Part shown: positions 5,845 through 13,620 of the stretch, piece after piece | How the letters are laid out: each line of letters opens with the position of its first letter | Position numbering within the stretch: position 1 is the stretch's first letter | The notes under the pieces: generated by a model | Told to the model about the DNA's origin: nothing | Database searches by the model: none | Seen by the model: the letters and a program-made list of their open reading frames with translations, nothing else | Made by a program: the position numbers and the translations under genes | IMG/VR virus record: IMGVR_UViG_3300018432_000053 | Span: 1 to 21,893 of that record | DNA length: 21,893 nucleotides | Source of the DNA: a virus | Direction: 5' to 3' (one strand)

Positions 5845-6468
5845 ATGGCAGAAGCCGCAGGCCCACGACCAGTGGTTGACCCTACCCAGAACGTCAAAGA
5901 CCTCGTTGAAGAGGTGGTCATCCGGCTCGACCTGCTACGTGAAGCCGAAGGGCGTCTGCACACAGAGTTGCGGGAAGCGGACAGACGCTATGTGGATGCA
6001 GAGTTGCGGCACGTTAGCGAGAAGGCGGAATTGCGCGCAGCCTACGCCGAAAAGTTGGAGATCGCAGAAGCTAAACGCATCGATGCCATCCGCAGCGTTG
6101 ATGTTAACGCCGTCGCCATCGCCAACGAACGCGCAACGGCAGCGGCGACCGTGCTGGCGAATCAAGTAACGCAATCGGCTGAGACGTTGCGTACCCTAGT
6201 GGCACAAACGGCGGCTAATAACAAGCAGCAACTAGACCAGACCACCGCCCAGCTATCCGACCGCCTATCGTCACTGGAGAAATTACAGTATGAGGGCAAA
6301 GGTCTAAGCGGAACGATTCCACCCTCCGTGGTGGAACAGTTGGCGCAATTGCAGGAAAGTCGCTACCGCAACGAAGGCAGAAGTGGCCTAAGCGCGCCGC
6401 TGTTGGCTACTGTTGTCGGTATCGTCGCCGCGGCGATTAGTGCAGCGATTGTAGGGTTTCTGACGTAG
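5845..6468 (+). CDS. Coiled-coil protein with C-terminal membrane anchor
   Basis: The 207 residues counted from ATG 5845 are mostly long amphipathic helix. Residues about 15-155 are charged and heptad-like, rich in Glu, Arg, Ala and Leu (VIRLDLLREAEGRLHTELRE and similar). A hydrophobic segment close to the C-terminus (APLLATVVGIVAAAISAAIV) would place it as a tail-anchored membrane protein with the coiled coil in the cytoplasm. The frame is open upstream to GTG 5800, but that would start inside the terminator stem, so ATG 5845 is preferred; its ribosome site is weak. It precedes the holin candidates. No family was recognised; a lysis-timing or membrane-organising role is a guess. Confidence 0.65.
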   Translation: MAEAAGPRPVVDPTQNVKDLVEEVVIRLDLLREAEGRLHTELREADRRYVDAELRHVSEKAELRAAYAEKLEIAEAKRIDAIRSVDVNAVAIANERATAAATVLANQVTQSAETLRTLVAQTAANNKQQLDQTTAQLSDRLSSLEKLQYEGKGLSGTIPPSVVEQLAQLQESRYRNEGRSGLSAPLLATVVGIVAAAISAAIVGFLT

Positions 6469-6515
6469 GCAACATCGCCGTCTTTGATTGTCGTTACGAG
6501 GCCAGGACTTGAAGC

Positions 6516-6809
6516 GTGGATAGCTTAGATACCTTTTTGACCCTCGTGGAACGGTATGGAGTGTCATTCGCCTTTGCTGTTTATTGCGCCGTGGAAGTGC
6601 GTATCATGCGCGTGCAGATGCTCAAGGTAGAGGCTGCTTACAGCAAGCGCCTAGAGGCATTGAACGATAAGCTAATGGAGCGACTAGATGCCAACACCGA
6701 CGCCAGCCGCGGTCTACGTGACCAGATTCACGAACTCAAGAATGTAATCCAGCGCGGTATCTTCGACATGGGGCGCGAACGTCAAAAGGGGAACAATGGC
6801 GATGATTGA
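6516..6809 (+). CDS. Holin-like membrane protein (BhlA/UviB-like layout)
   Basis: A 97-residue protein starting with GTG 6516, with CAGGA about ten bases before it. Residues about 8-28 (LVERYGVSFAFAVYCAVEVR) form one membrane segment. A charged coiled coil follows to the end. One N-terminal transmembrane helix plus a coiled coil is the layout of BhlA/UviB-type phage holin-like proteins. It is the first of four small membrane proteins before the lysin gene, which supports a lysis role. It overlaps the next gene by 14 bases. Confidence 0.6.
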   Translation: MDSLDTFLTLVERYGVSFAFAVYCAVEVRIMRVQMLKVEAAYSKRLEALNDKLMERLDANTDASRGLRDQIHELKNVIQRGIFDMGRERQKGNNGDD

Positions 6810-6990
6810 CGACAGCCACGACGAATGGACAAAAGCGGAGATTAAGACGCATTTCCGTCACCAGGCTGAACGCTTCCTTGCCATCTGCCTCCTGTTTCTT
6901 GTGCTTGCCTATGCTGTTCACGTCGCGCTAGATACTGTGCCGCCAAGCGATGAACGTTTAATCGAATTGTGCCGGATGATGGGGGATTAG
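6796..6990 (+). CDS. Small membrane protein of the lysis block
   Basis: A 64-residue protein. ATG 6796 follows AGGGGAACA, a usable ribosome site, and lies inside the end of the preceding gene. Residues about 27-47 (FLAICLLFLVLAYAVHVALD) form one membrane helix, flanked by charged ends. The stop is immediately followed by the next ATG at 6991. It could be a holin, antiholin or pinholin partner; sequence alone does not decide. Confidence 0.65.
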   Translation: MAMIDDSHDEWTKAEIKTHFRHQAERFLAICLLFLVLAYAVHVALDTVPPSDERLIELCRMMGD

Positions 6991-7278
6991 ATGCCAAAAG
7001 TATTACAAAGTAGGAAACTTGTCGCGGCGATTGTGGGCCTTGTTTTAATGATTGTCGCTGCTATCAGTAACCGCCAAGCAATAGACCCTAACACGCTCGT
7101 TAACGCAATCATGGTGGTGGTCAGTGCCTACATGGGCGCGGTTGCGCTAGAGGATGGCATGACGCAGCGCAATGCCAATAAGACCACCGTCACCACACCC
7201 GGCACTAGCGACGTGACCGTATCGCAAGCGCCGGAAGCGACGCAGCCGCCGCAGCCGATGATTGGACGAATGGGGTAA
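6991..7278 (+). CDS. Putative holin, two membrane segments
   Basis: A 95-residue protein with hydrophobic segments at about 10-26 (LVAAIVGLVLMIVAAIS) and 36-54 (LVNAIMVVVSAYMGAVALED), a short loop between them, and a Thr/Pro/Gln-rich hydrophilic tail (residues 60-95). The N-terminal SRKLVAAIVG start and the two-helix hairpin are common in phage holins, which make the inner-membrane lesions that release or activate lysins. It starts directly after the preceding stop. This is the best holin candidate of the four. Confidence 0.65.
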   Translation: MPKVLQSRKLVAAIVGLVLMIVAAISNRQAIDPNTLVNAIMVVVSAYMGAVALEDGMTQRNANKTTVTTPGTSDVTVSQAPEATQPPQPMIGRMG

Positions 7279-7280
7279 CT

Positions 7281-7460
7281 ATGGAACCTATCAGCTTTCT
7301 TATTTGGGTCATCGTTCTGGCGCTTGTGGTCTATCTGCTCTTTTGGGTGCTTTCGCAGATTGCCATGCCGCAACCAGTGCGAACCGTCATCGTCGTTGTT
7401 GTCGCTCTGGTGATTCTCGTTTACCTGTTGCAGCGAACGGGACTGCTTGCGGGCTTATGA
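7281..7460 (+). CDS. Small two-helix membrane protein
   Basis: A 59-residue protein read from ATG 7281, two bases after the previous stop, to TGA 7458-7460. It begins MEPISFLIWVIVLALVVYLL and has a second helix at about 37-52 (TVIVVVVALVILVYLL), with a conserved-looking MPQPVRT link. Two strongly hydrophobic segments in such a short reading frame are unlikely by chance. It may be an antiholin or second holin, or one of the widespread small Thivi_2564-like membrane proteins found in prophages. An overlapping +1 frame at 7262-7456 is open but gives an unlikely Cys/His/Arg-rich peptide. Confidence 0.65.
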   Translation: MEPISFLIWVIVLALVVYLLFWVLSQIAMPQPVRTVIVVVVALVILVYLLQRTGLLAGL

Positions 7461-7552
7461 CCATCCATCGCGCCCGTCCCACGCTTGACCGCGCCATAGC
7501 CGAGCTTGCGCGCGTGAGAGAGCGTGCTTTTTTGTGCGGAAGGAAAGTATGA
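7457..7552 (+). CDS. Very small basic protein (31 aa), coupled to lysin gene
   Basis: An ATG at 7457 overlaps the stop of the membrane protein gene as ATGA. The frame runs 31 residues (MTIHRARPTLDRAIAELARV and onwards) to a TGA that overlaps the lysin start as ATGA. Double coupling and an amphipathic helix pattern support a real short gene. It might alternatively be only a translational bridge that keeps ribosomes moving to the lysin start. No function can be assigned. Confidence 0.45.
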   Translation: MTIHRARPTLDRAIAELARVRERAFLCGRKV

Positions 7553-9309
7553 CACACGCACTAGGTTGTTATTACGCCCCAGAACATGCGCGGCAGAGCG
7601 ACAGGGATTTTATTTCTAAACTTCAACCGCCTGTCATTCGCTTGCTAGACCCCGATGTGCAGCAAATAGCCGACATGCACGCGCTTGCACCCAACGCCAT
7701 CATTGCCCCAAGAACCTGGGTGATTGACGACAACAGCGGCGCGGCGGTGCGTAACCTGATGGCTGACCCTATTAAGACGGGGCAAGACCATGCTTGGCAG
7801 TATGGCGGGCAGTTGGATCGGTGGCAAGATGAAGCGCGGCAACGCGGGCTAACATTGCCACCAACAGAGCGCATCTACTTCAACGCCGCCAATGAGCCTA
7901 ACCAGGGTGGCGCGCCTGACAAGATTGCCGCTTACAATGTGGCTTTCTTGGATGCTTGTACCGGGCTTGGCATCCGCGCTTCTGCCCTTTGTCTTGGTGT
8001 TGGCTGGCCCGACAACACTGGCCCTGATACGCCCGTCAACTGGAAGCCCTACGCTGATGCTGGCCTGGTGGAAGCCATCAAGCGCGGCAACCATTGGCTA
8101 GAACTGCATGAGTACAATTACAAGACAGGCCCGCAGGATGGTTGGCGTTGGCTTGCTGGTCGTCACCTACAATGCCCCTTCGACGTGCCTATTTTACTGG
8201 GTGAGATTGGGGTAGACAATTACGTAGACAAGCCGCGTTGGGACAAGGAAGGCGGCAATCGTGGCTGGCAAGGCAATATAAGCGCTGACCAATATGCCGA
8301 GATGATTGAGTACCATATTACGCGCTCAGATACGCGCGTCGTGGCTGCGCTCATTTTCATCACGGACTTCCGCAATAGAGAGTGGCAATCGTTCGACACC
8401 GACCCCGCCCACGGCGCATTATTGGCACGCAAAGACAACATGACACCAAAGGCAAAGCCTACCACGCCCACACAGCCGACGCCCACACCGCCCGCGACCT
8501 CTACCCCCGCGTACATCCTAGCCAAAGCTGGAGCGAATTTACGCACCGCCCCAATCTCCGGCGCAATCATCACTGCCGTGCCATATTCCGAGCAAATACG
8601 CATCATCGGCGTCATGGACACAAGCGGCTGGTTACATGTGCGCTGGCGTGATACAGAGGGCTACATGGCATCGCAGCTTGTCGGACTCGTTGCGCCTGAG
8701 CCTTTGCAGCCTGAGCCTGACAAGCCAGTGGAGCCGCCTGATAAGCCGCAGCCTATGCCAACGGGTATCTTGGATCCGCGTGTGTTACAGGCCATCCTCA
8801 ACATTGAATCGGGTGGACGCACGCATGGCGAGAATGGCAAGCCCATCATTCGCTTTGAAGCGCATGTATTTGAGGATAGAGCGGGCCATACAGGACATTT
8901 CCGCTACAACGAACTAAGGCCGTGGACAGACCAGCAGTGGCGTTCTGGCGATATTGCACCGTGGCGCAACGTCCACACGGGACAGCAGGCTGATGAGTAT
9001 GCTGCGTTTGAGTTTGCCAAAAGCATTAACCCTGAAGCTGCCCACCAAGCTATCAGCGTGGGCGCGGGGCAAATACTCGGTATCAACCACGCGCGTATTG
9101 GCTATCCAAGTGCAATCGCAATGTACAAGGCGTTTCAGAGCGCACCTGTGCAGACCATTGGCTTTATTAACTTCTTCCTGAGTGACGCTAAGTTGATGGA
9201 AGCTATACGCAACAAAGACTGGCGCGAGATAGCGCGTCGATACAATGGTTCTGGCGCGGTGGACACCTACGCACCTTTGTTGGAAAAGGCATATAAGGAG
9301 CTTGGTTAA
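7549..9309 (+). CDS. Modular endolysin: TIM-barrel glycosidase-like, SH3b and N-acetylmuramidase domains
   Basis: A 586-residue protein from ATG 7549, preceded by AGGAAAGT. Residues 1-295 read as a glycosidase-like TIM barrel. NAANEPNQ (Glu116) and LLGEIGVD (Glu219) match the acid/base on strand 4 and the nucleophile on strand 7 of clan GH-A. A Thr/Pro linker (298-320) leads to an SH3b wall-binding domain (about 322-380: ANLRTAP, SGWLHVRW, GYMASQLV). A second Pro-rich linker leads to an N-acetylmuramidase domain (PF11860-like, about 407-586). That domain shows AILNIESGGR, IIRFEAHVF, ISVGAGQILGINH and ARRYNGSG; Glu420 and Glu437 are catalytic candidates. No signal peptide is seen, so export would need the holins upstream. 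Two catalytic modules in one lysin is notable. Confidence 0.85.
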   Translation: MTHALGCYYAPEHARQSDRDFISKLQPPVIRLLDPDVQQIADMHALAPNAIIAPRTWVIDDNSGAAVRNLMADPIKTGQDHAWQYGGQLDRWQDEARQRGLTLPPTERIYFNAANEPNQGGAPDKIAAYNVAFLDACTGLGIRASALCLGVGWPDNTGPDTPVNWKPYADAGLVEAIKRGNHWLELHEYNYKTGPQDGWRWLAGRHLQCPFDVPILLGEIGVDNYVDKPRWDKEGGNRGWQGNISADQYAEMIEYHITRSDTRVVAALIFITDFRNREWQSFDTDPAHGALLARKDNMTPKAKPTTPTQPTPTPPATSTPAYILAKAGANLRTAPISGAIITAVPYSEQIRIIGVMDTSGWLHVRWRDTEGYMASQLVGLVAPEPLQPEPDKPVEPPDKPQPMPTGILDPRVLQAILNIESGGRTHGENGKPIIRFEAHVFEDRAGHTGHFRYNELRPWTDQQWRSGDIAPWRNVHTGQQADEYAAFEFAKSINPEAAHQAISVGAGQILGINHARIGYPSAIAMYKAFQSAPVQTIGFINFFLSDAKLMEAIRNKDWREIARRYNGSGAVDTYAPLLEKAYKELG

Positions 9310-9443
9310 TGCGCCTCTTCGCCCTACTCACCCTCTTCGTCCTGTGGGTACACCTCATGCTAGAGAGCGAGTATGAGCATTGGCTGGTGATGCGCGGCGA
9401 CTTCGAGATGATCGGCGCAATGTGGAATTGGGGGGACGAATGA
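9309..9443 (+). CDS. Small membrane peptide after the lysin (44 aa)
   Basis: ATG 9309 shares its A with the lysin stop codon (TAATG). The 44-residue product starts MRLFALLTLFVLWVHLMLES, one membrane helix or uncleaved signal, then an acidic and aromatic tail ending NWGDE. It overlaps the following lipoprotein-like gene by ATGA. Position immediately after the lysin is where spanin genes usually lie, but it is short for an inner-membrane spanin and lacks a periplasmic coiled coil. Confidence 0.5.
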   Translation: MRLFALLTLFVLWVHLMLESEYEHWLVMRGDFEMIGAMWNWGDE

Positions 9444-9709
9444 GCTATGACCCGCTCGTCCATAACTACGTTAAGGGCAAGATGATTGGTGGGTGCTTGG
9501 GACTTGTACTAGGTGTCTGTCTGATTGTGATTAGCTCTTGCCTCTCAGCCTGTCAACCCGTTCGCCCTGTGCCGCCAGTGGATATTCGCCCGCGCATGGT
9601 GCCGCCTGTGCATCTATTCATCCCAACGCCAACGCCACAGGCTACGTACAAGTGCCACCGCTGGCGTGCGCGTGCGTGCGAGACGATCTTGAGAGTGGGT
9701 GAGATGTGA
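9440..9709 (+). CDS. Proline-rich lipoprotein-like protein (spanin candidate)
   Basis: An 89-residue protein from ATG 9440 (ATGA overlap). A hydrophobic segment (about 16-36: MIGGCLGLVLGVCLIVISSC) ends in LSAC, a good lipobox, so cleavage and lipidation at Cys38 are plausible. The mature part is proline-rich (PVRPVPPVDIRPRMVPPVHL). Proline-rich small lipoproteins after a lysin gene recall Rz1-type outer-membrane spanins, and a signal anchor plus lipobox is also seen in unimolecular spanins. If the host has a single membrane this reading fails. The C-terminal part is basic with two cysteines. Confidence 0.5.
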   Translation: MSYDPLVHNYVKGKMIGGCLGLVLGVCLIVISSCLSACQPVRPVPPVDIRPRMVPPVHLFIPTPTPQATYKCHRWRARACETILRVGEM

Positions 9710-9728
9710 TGAGCGCCATCGTAGCAGC

Positions 9729-9750
9729 GGGCGTGGGGTAGGGTAGGGGG
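9729..9750 (+). other. G-quadruplex-type motif in front of the small terminase gene
   Basis: Four runs of guanines (GGG 9729-9731, GGGG 9735-9738, GGG 9741-9743, GGGGG 9746-9750) are separated by loops of two or three bases, fitting the G3+N1-7 rule for intramolecular quadruplexes. The last run is also the only plausible ribosome site for the gene starting at 9756. Folding in RNA could hide it. Confidence 0.5.
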
Positions 9751-9755
9751 TAGTA

Positions 9756-10139
9756 ATGGCAGCTGAAGGTTTCCGCAAAGCTTCCACTTTCAAGTGGAGT
9801 AAAAAACATGAATTGGCGGCTATTGCCCTTGCAGAAGGAAGAACTCAGCAAGAGGTAGCGGAAATTGCTGAAGTAACAGACAGAACTATTCGTAATTGGT
9901 TGGATGAGCCTGAGTTTTCCGAAGAGGTAGATCGCCTCACATTCCTAACGGGAGTCGCGCACAAGGCCGAACGACTGCGATTAGCGAAACGCGTTGTTAG
10001 GCAATTGGGCATTACGACAGAGAAAGACTTGCTGGATTGGCTGAAGTACATGCAGGGCGAAACAGATGGTATCAAACTGGACTTTACCGAACTCCTTGCC
10101 GCCGTCGCTAAGGATGGTGACAAGGTGGCCTCAAGCTGA
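9756..10139 (+). CDS. terS: Terminase small subunit (HTH, phBC6A51-like)
   Basis: A 127-residue protein. Residues about 18-52 (ELAAIALAEGRTQQEVAEIA, then EVTDRTIRNWLDEPEFSEEV) form a helix-turn-helix followed by the DEPEF segment typical of small terminase HTH domains. The rest is helical (KAERLRLAKRVVRQL). In dsDNA phages the small subunit binds the packaging site and recruits the large subunit. Location directly before the large terminase gene, overlapping it by about 26 bases, strongly supports this. GGGGGTAGTA precedes the ATG. Confidence 0.8.
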   Translation: MAAEGFRKASTFKWSKKHELAAIALAEGRTQQEVAEIAEVTDRTIRNWLDEPEFSEEVDRLTFLTGVAHKAERLRLAKRVVRQLGITTEKDLLDWLKYMQGETDGIKLDFTELLAAVAKDGDKVASS

Positions 10140-11478
10140 CCAGCAGCAGTTCTTGGAAAGCAGGAAGGTCGAAACAATTGAAGCGACGGTTGATGCCGCG
10201 CTCTTTGACCTGCACGAAGCACAACGCCAGGTAGCGTTAGAGTCGCGCAGATTTAACGTTCTTAATTGCGGAAGAAGGTTCGGGAAAACTTTATTTGGCC
10301 TGAACCGCGCCAAGCAAACGCTGCGTCAAGGTAAACCCGTAGGCTGGTTTGCGCCCACCTATAAACTCATGCTCGAAGTGTGGGCAGATGCCAAGCGCGC
10401 GTTGGCTGATGAAATTCTAACCGCCAACAAAACAGAGATGCGTCTGGAATTGCACAATGGCGGCATCTTCGATATGTGGACGCTCGACAACGAGGATGCA
10501 GGGCGCGGGCGCAAGTATGCGCGTGTCATCATCGACGAGGCGGCAATGGTCAAGGGGCTGATGGGTGCGTGGCAATCCAGTATTCGCCCAACGCTGACCG
10601 ACCTCAAGGGTGATGCGTGGTTCTTGTCCACACCAAAAGGCCGCAACGCTTTTTGGCACATGTACCAATGGGGCATCGACCCAGAGCGAACAGATTGGGC
10701 AGCATGGCAAATGCCGACTGTCGCCAATCCCTACATTGACCCAAGCGAGATTGAGGCGGCGCGTCAAGAGTTGCCCGAACTGACATTTGAGCAAGAATAC
10801 CTAGCGGTATTCCTGGAGTCAGAGGGGGCGGTCTTTCGCAACATTGGGGCTTGCATCCATGCGCCGGAAGCAACGCCAGATGACCATGTGGGGCATACGA
10901 TAGTAGCGGGTGTGGATTGGGCCAAGCAGCGCGACTTTACAACCTTCTCCTTTGGCTGCATCAACTGTCGCTGCGAGGTGGCACGCGACCGCTTCAACAA
11001 GATTGACTACATCTTCCAGCGCGGACGCTTGCAAGTGCTATGTGATTTGTGGAAACCAAAAGCGATACTCAGCGAAATCAACAGCATTGGCACGCCTGTC
11101 TTTGAAGAGTTGGAGCGTGCCAGATTGCCCGTGATAGCTTTTGAGACAACGGCATCGAGCAAGCCGCCGCTGATCGAAAACTTAGCACTGGCGTTAGAGC
11201 GCGCAGAATGGCAATTTCAGAATGACCCAACATGGACTGCGGAACTTGAAGGCTACGAGCGCAAGGTTAGCCCCGTGACGGGCCGTAGCAGCTATAGCGC
11301 GCCGGAGGATGGGCATGACGACACCGTAATGGCGCGTGCGCTGATGGTGTGGCAGGCAACCAATATGCCACAGGCTATGCTACAAATCGCACCCAAAGCC
11401 GTGACGCTCTTCACCAGTCGCGAACAGGAACGACAGCGCGGCAATGACCGCAGGGGGTTACATGGCAGCAGGACGTAA
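10114..11478 (+). CDS. terL: Terminase large subunit (ATPase/nuclease)
   Basis: A 454-residue protein. ATG 10114 is preferred; the frame is open to ATG 10066 but that would overlap the small subunit by 74 bases. Walker A CGRRFGKT is at about 52-59. Walker B VIIDEAA is at about 138-144. The coupling motif LSTPKG is at about 171-176. The RNase H-like nuclease has GVDWAKQRDFTTF (Asp268), SEINSIGTPVFEEL (Glu321) and HDDTVMARAL (Asp412/413), a complete acidic set. The enzyme translocates DNA into the prohead through the portal and cuts concatemers. Neighbours are the small subunit, a zinc-ribbon protein and the portal, the standard packaging order. Confidence 0.93.
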   Translation: MVTRWPQADQQQFLESRKVETIEATVDAALFDLHEAQRQVALESRRFNVLNCGRRFGKTLFGLNRAKQTLRQGKPVGWFAPTYKLMLEVWADAKRALADEILTANKTEMRLELHNGGIFDMWTLDNEDAGRGRKYARVIIDEAAMVKGLMGAWQSSIRPTLTDLKGDAWFLSTPKGRNAFWHMYQWGIDPERTDWAAWQMPTVANPYIDPSEIEAARQELPELTFEQEYLAVFLESEGAVFRNIGACIHAPEATPDDHVGHTIVAGVDWAKQRDFTTFSFGCINCRCEVARDRFNKIDYIFQRGRLQVLCDLWKPKAILSEINSIGTPVFEELERARLPVIAFETTASSKPPLIENLALALERAEWQFQNDPTWTAELEGYERKVSPVTGRSSYSAPEDGHDDTVMARALMVWQATNMPQAMLQIAPKAVTLFTSREQERQRGNDRRGLHGSRT

Positions 11479-11671
11479 CGCCTCACTCACCAAGATGCCC
11501 GCACCAATGATGCATGGCAACGAGGGTGAATGGATTGCTGCTGTTTGTCCTGCCTGTGGCAAATATCCAGGCGGCGAGGGTCAACGAGTTTGTCAATGGT
11601 GCGACCGATTTATTGAGGCTTACGGACGTTGGAGCAAACCCCAAAACAAAAAATGGTGGCATATATTCTAA
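11462..11671 (+). CDS. Small four-cysteine zinc-finger-like protein
   Basis: A 69-residue protein. ATG 11462 is preceded by AGGGGGTTAC and overlaps the large terminase gene by 17 bases; ATG 11444 is possible but lacks a ribosome site. Two knuckles, VCPACGKYPGG and VCQWCDRF, form a CxxC-x(14-16)-CxxC zinc ribbon. A basic, Trp-rich C-terminus follows (SKPQNKKWWHIF). Lying between terminase and portal, it may assist packaging or head assembly, but no family was recognised. Confidence 0.7.
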   Translation: MAAGRNASLTKMPAPMMHGNEGEWIAAVCPACGKYPGGEGQRVCQWCDRFIEAYGRWSKPQNKKWWHIF

Positions 11672-11685
11672 GCATAGGTGACTAA

Positions 11686-13311
11686 ATGGCTCCACGTAAA
11701 CAACGAAGACGCCAACGACATACCCCCCAGGCTAACGAGCGCGTTGCGGAGATCATCGGGCGCAATGCCTATGGCGCAATGCAGGCGTCTATCTACCGTA
11801 GCCGCGCCAGCATGAGCGTAGACCAGACCGTACCCGACTACGAGTTCTACGATAATCTGCGCCGCGGCAAATTGGCAGGTTACAAGCTGGGGGCTATCTT
11901 CGCGCCCCGTATTGAGCGCGTGCTGGCAGCCTGGGTCTTTGGCGAGGGTGTCAATGTCACGCTTAACAAGGACGTGGCTGAACAATACCCCGATGAGGCC
12001 GTACAGTACACCAACGAGCAACTCAAGAACTTCGTCGGTGGCTTGCTGGATAGTGGGCAGGACAATGAGGGTGACAATCCCGACTTTGACGACCAAAGCG
12101 GCGCGCAACTACTCAGCATCTTTAAGGACGCTTGCGGCTTGGGCGACCAGTACGTTGTCATCAACGCCGATGGCTCTATCAGCGTGCCAAGCGTGGATAC
12201 CGTCGAAGTGGTGCGCGACGAGCTAGATTACCGCCTGGTGTTGGCGGTACGGATTATCACCCACCTGCCCAAAGTCGTCATCACCGACGAGTACCGCGCC
12301 GATGGGCGTACCGTGACCTACAAGATGAGTGGCGTGGATACACCGCGCGTGGAAACTTACGCCAACCTGATTGGGCGCATCCAGGTTGTACACGTCGCCT
12401 ATGGGCGCAGCGGCAACGAGACCAACGGGCATAGCATCCACGAATGGCTACTCAAGCTCTACGACCAGTATGACGACACGCTGCACAAGATGTTGGATGG
12501 TGCCAAGTTGCTAGGTAATCCCCTGCTTGCCTTTACAGGCTTAGAGGACTTGACCGCTGTGGTTGACGCCAACAAGCCTATGCAGATGGAAACCTACGCT
12601 GACTTAGACGGCAATCAGGTTAACCGTCCCCAACTCAACATCGACCGCAACAGTATCCTGCTGATTGGCAAGGGGGGCGATGCCAAGTTTGTGGCGCCGC
12701 CGGTGGGCTTCACCGAGGACACCAAGACCGCGCTCAAGACGCTCTTCCTGCTGCTACTCGACTACACGGGCATCCCTGAATCGATTTGGGGCAATGAGCT
12801 ATCCAGCGCGCGCGCATCGTCCGAAACACAGATGTCGCAGTTCGTGAAAGAGCTACGTGGCTGGCAGAACGACAATGGCGGCTGGGTGGTGCGTCTGTGC
12901 AAGATTTGGTTGCAGTATCGTGCGCTGACCGACCCACAGCTTATCGTGGACAAACTCACGGCTGAGTGGCCCGCTGCCATCGAAGAGGACAAGGAGCTAT
13001 TGCTCAAGTTTATCGAGTTTGCCCGCAACAACAACTTGCTCACCGATGAAACCGCGCTCAAGCTGACTGAACTGGTTGAGGACGTAGAGCAAGAGGTGGA
13101 ATCGGCAAAGGAGCAGGCTACCGCCCGCGCCGACGACGAACAGGCGCGCATGGAAGCCACCGCCGCGGCAGCAGCAAAGGCCAACCCGCGACCCGTGGGC
13201 GAGATGGCGACGGAATACACCAACGGCTATAATGCAAGCGAAGCCACTGCAATTGTGCAGGCGGTAATTCGGCAAGAAACCGAACGCATGTTAGTCAACG
13301 GAGGTGTGTAG
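11686..13311 (+). CDS. Phage portal protein
   Basis: A 541-residue protein, with ATAGGTG upstream of ATG 11686. Features typical of SPP1/HK97-like portals include a basic N-terminus and FYDNLRRGKLAGYKLGAIFA followed by VFGEGVNVTL early on. KDACGLGDQYVVINADGSIS and VVHVAYGRSGNETNGHS lie centrally, then LLLLDYTGIPESIWGNELSS and ASSETQMSQFVKELRGW in the stem/clip region. A long acidic helical C-terminus ends it (VEDVEQEVESAKEQA). Length and position after terminase support the call. The portal is the dodecameric ring through which DNA enters the head and to which the tail joins. Confidence 0.88.
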   Translation: MAPRKQRRRQRHTPQANERVAEIIGRNAYGAMQASIYRSRASMSVDQTVPDYEFYDNLRRGKLAGYKLGAIFAPRIERVLAAWVFGEGVNVTLNKDVAEQYPDEAVQYTNEQLKNFVGGLLDSGQDNEGDNPDFDDQSGAQLLSIFKDACGLGDQYVVINADGSISVPSVDTVEVVRDELDYRLVLAVRIITHLPKVVITDEYRADGRTVTYKMSGVDTPRVETYANLIGRIQVVHVAYGRSGNETNGHSIHEWLLKLYDQYDDTLHKMLDGAKLLGNPLLAFTGLEDLTAVVDANKPMQMETYADLDGNQVNRPQLNIDRNSILLIGKGGDAKFVAPPVGFTEDTKTALKTLFLLLLDYTGIPESIWGNELSSARASSETQMSQFVKELRGWQNDNGGWVVRLCKIWLQYRALTDPQLIVDKLTAEWPAAIEEDKELLLKFIEFARNNNLLTDETALKLTELVEDVEQEVESAKEQATARADDEQARMEATAAAAAKANPRPVGEMATEYTNGYNASEATAIVQAVIRQETERMLVNGGV

Positions 13312-13620
13312 ATGCCGACTATCAGTGAGACCATTAAGCAGTTGATTGACGCGTACCGTGAGCAATGGGATGAACCGAATCGGGTACGGATGGGCATAAA
13401 CGTCTATCGGCAACTGTACAATGAATTGGCGATAGCGGATGGCAGGGAGCCAATCGGAGCGGGTGACGACACCCCTCTTGCGTTTGGGAAGGTGCATGGG
13501 CTTCCGATTTTATTGGGTGTTGCTTATTCGCCTGATGATATTTCTGTGGATCACACGGACTATCCAGGCTATGAGGTTAAGCAGGCAACATGGAGATTAG
13601 GCGCGGCAAATGCCAACTGA
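13312..13620 (+). CDS. Small protein of unknown function in head module
   Basis: A 102-residue protein. The start is fixed by GGAGGTG at 13300-13306, within the end of the portal gene. The N-terminal half is helical (ISETIKQLIDAYREQWDEPN) and the C-terminal half is predicted beta, with the motif DDTPLAFGKVHGLPILLGVA. It overlaps the next gene by 11 bases. No family was recognised. Its expression appears tied to portal and minor head proteins. Confidence 0.65.
   Translation: MPTISETIKQLIDAYREQWDEPNRVRMGINVYRQLYNELAIADGREPIGAGDDTPLAFGKVHGLPILLGVAYSPDDISVDHTDYPGYEVKQATWRLGAANAN

Noticed and set aside
6317-6336. Hairpin TTCCACC/GGTGGAA within the coiled-coil gene
   Set aside because: Seven-base arms inside coding sequence without a T-tract; likely chance and not a terminator.
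7262-7456. Open frame upstream of the 31-residue peptide
   Set aside because: It overlaps, in another frame, a peptide with two clean membrane helices (7281-7460). The alternative reading is Cys/His/Arg-rich with no features, so only the part from ATG 7457 was kept.
12762-13223. Antisense open frame (153 codons) opposite the portal gene
   Set aside because: The translation is runs of serine and alanine, the usual mirror of an acidic, alanine-rich coding strand.
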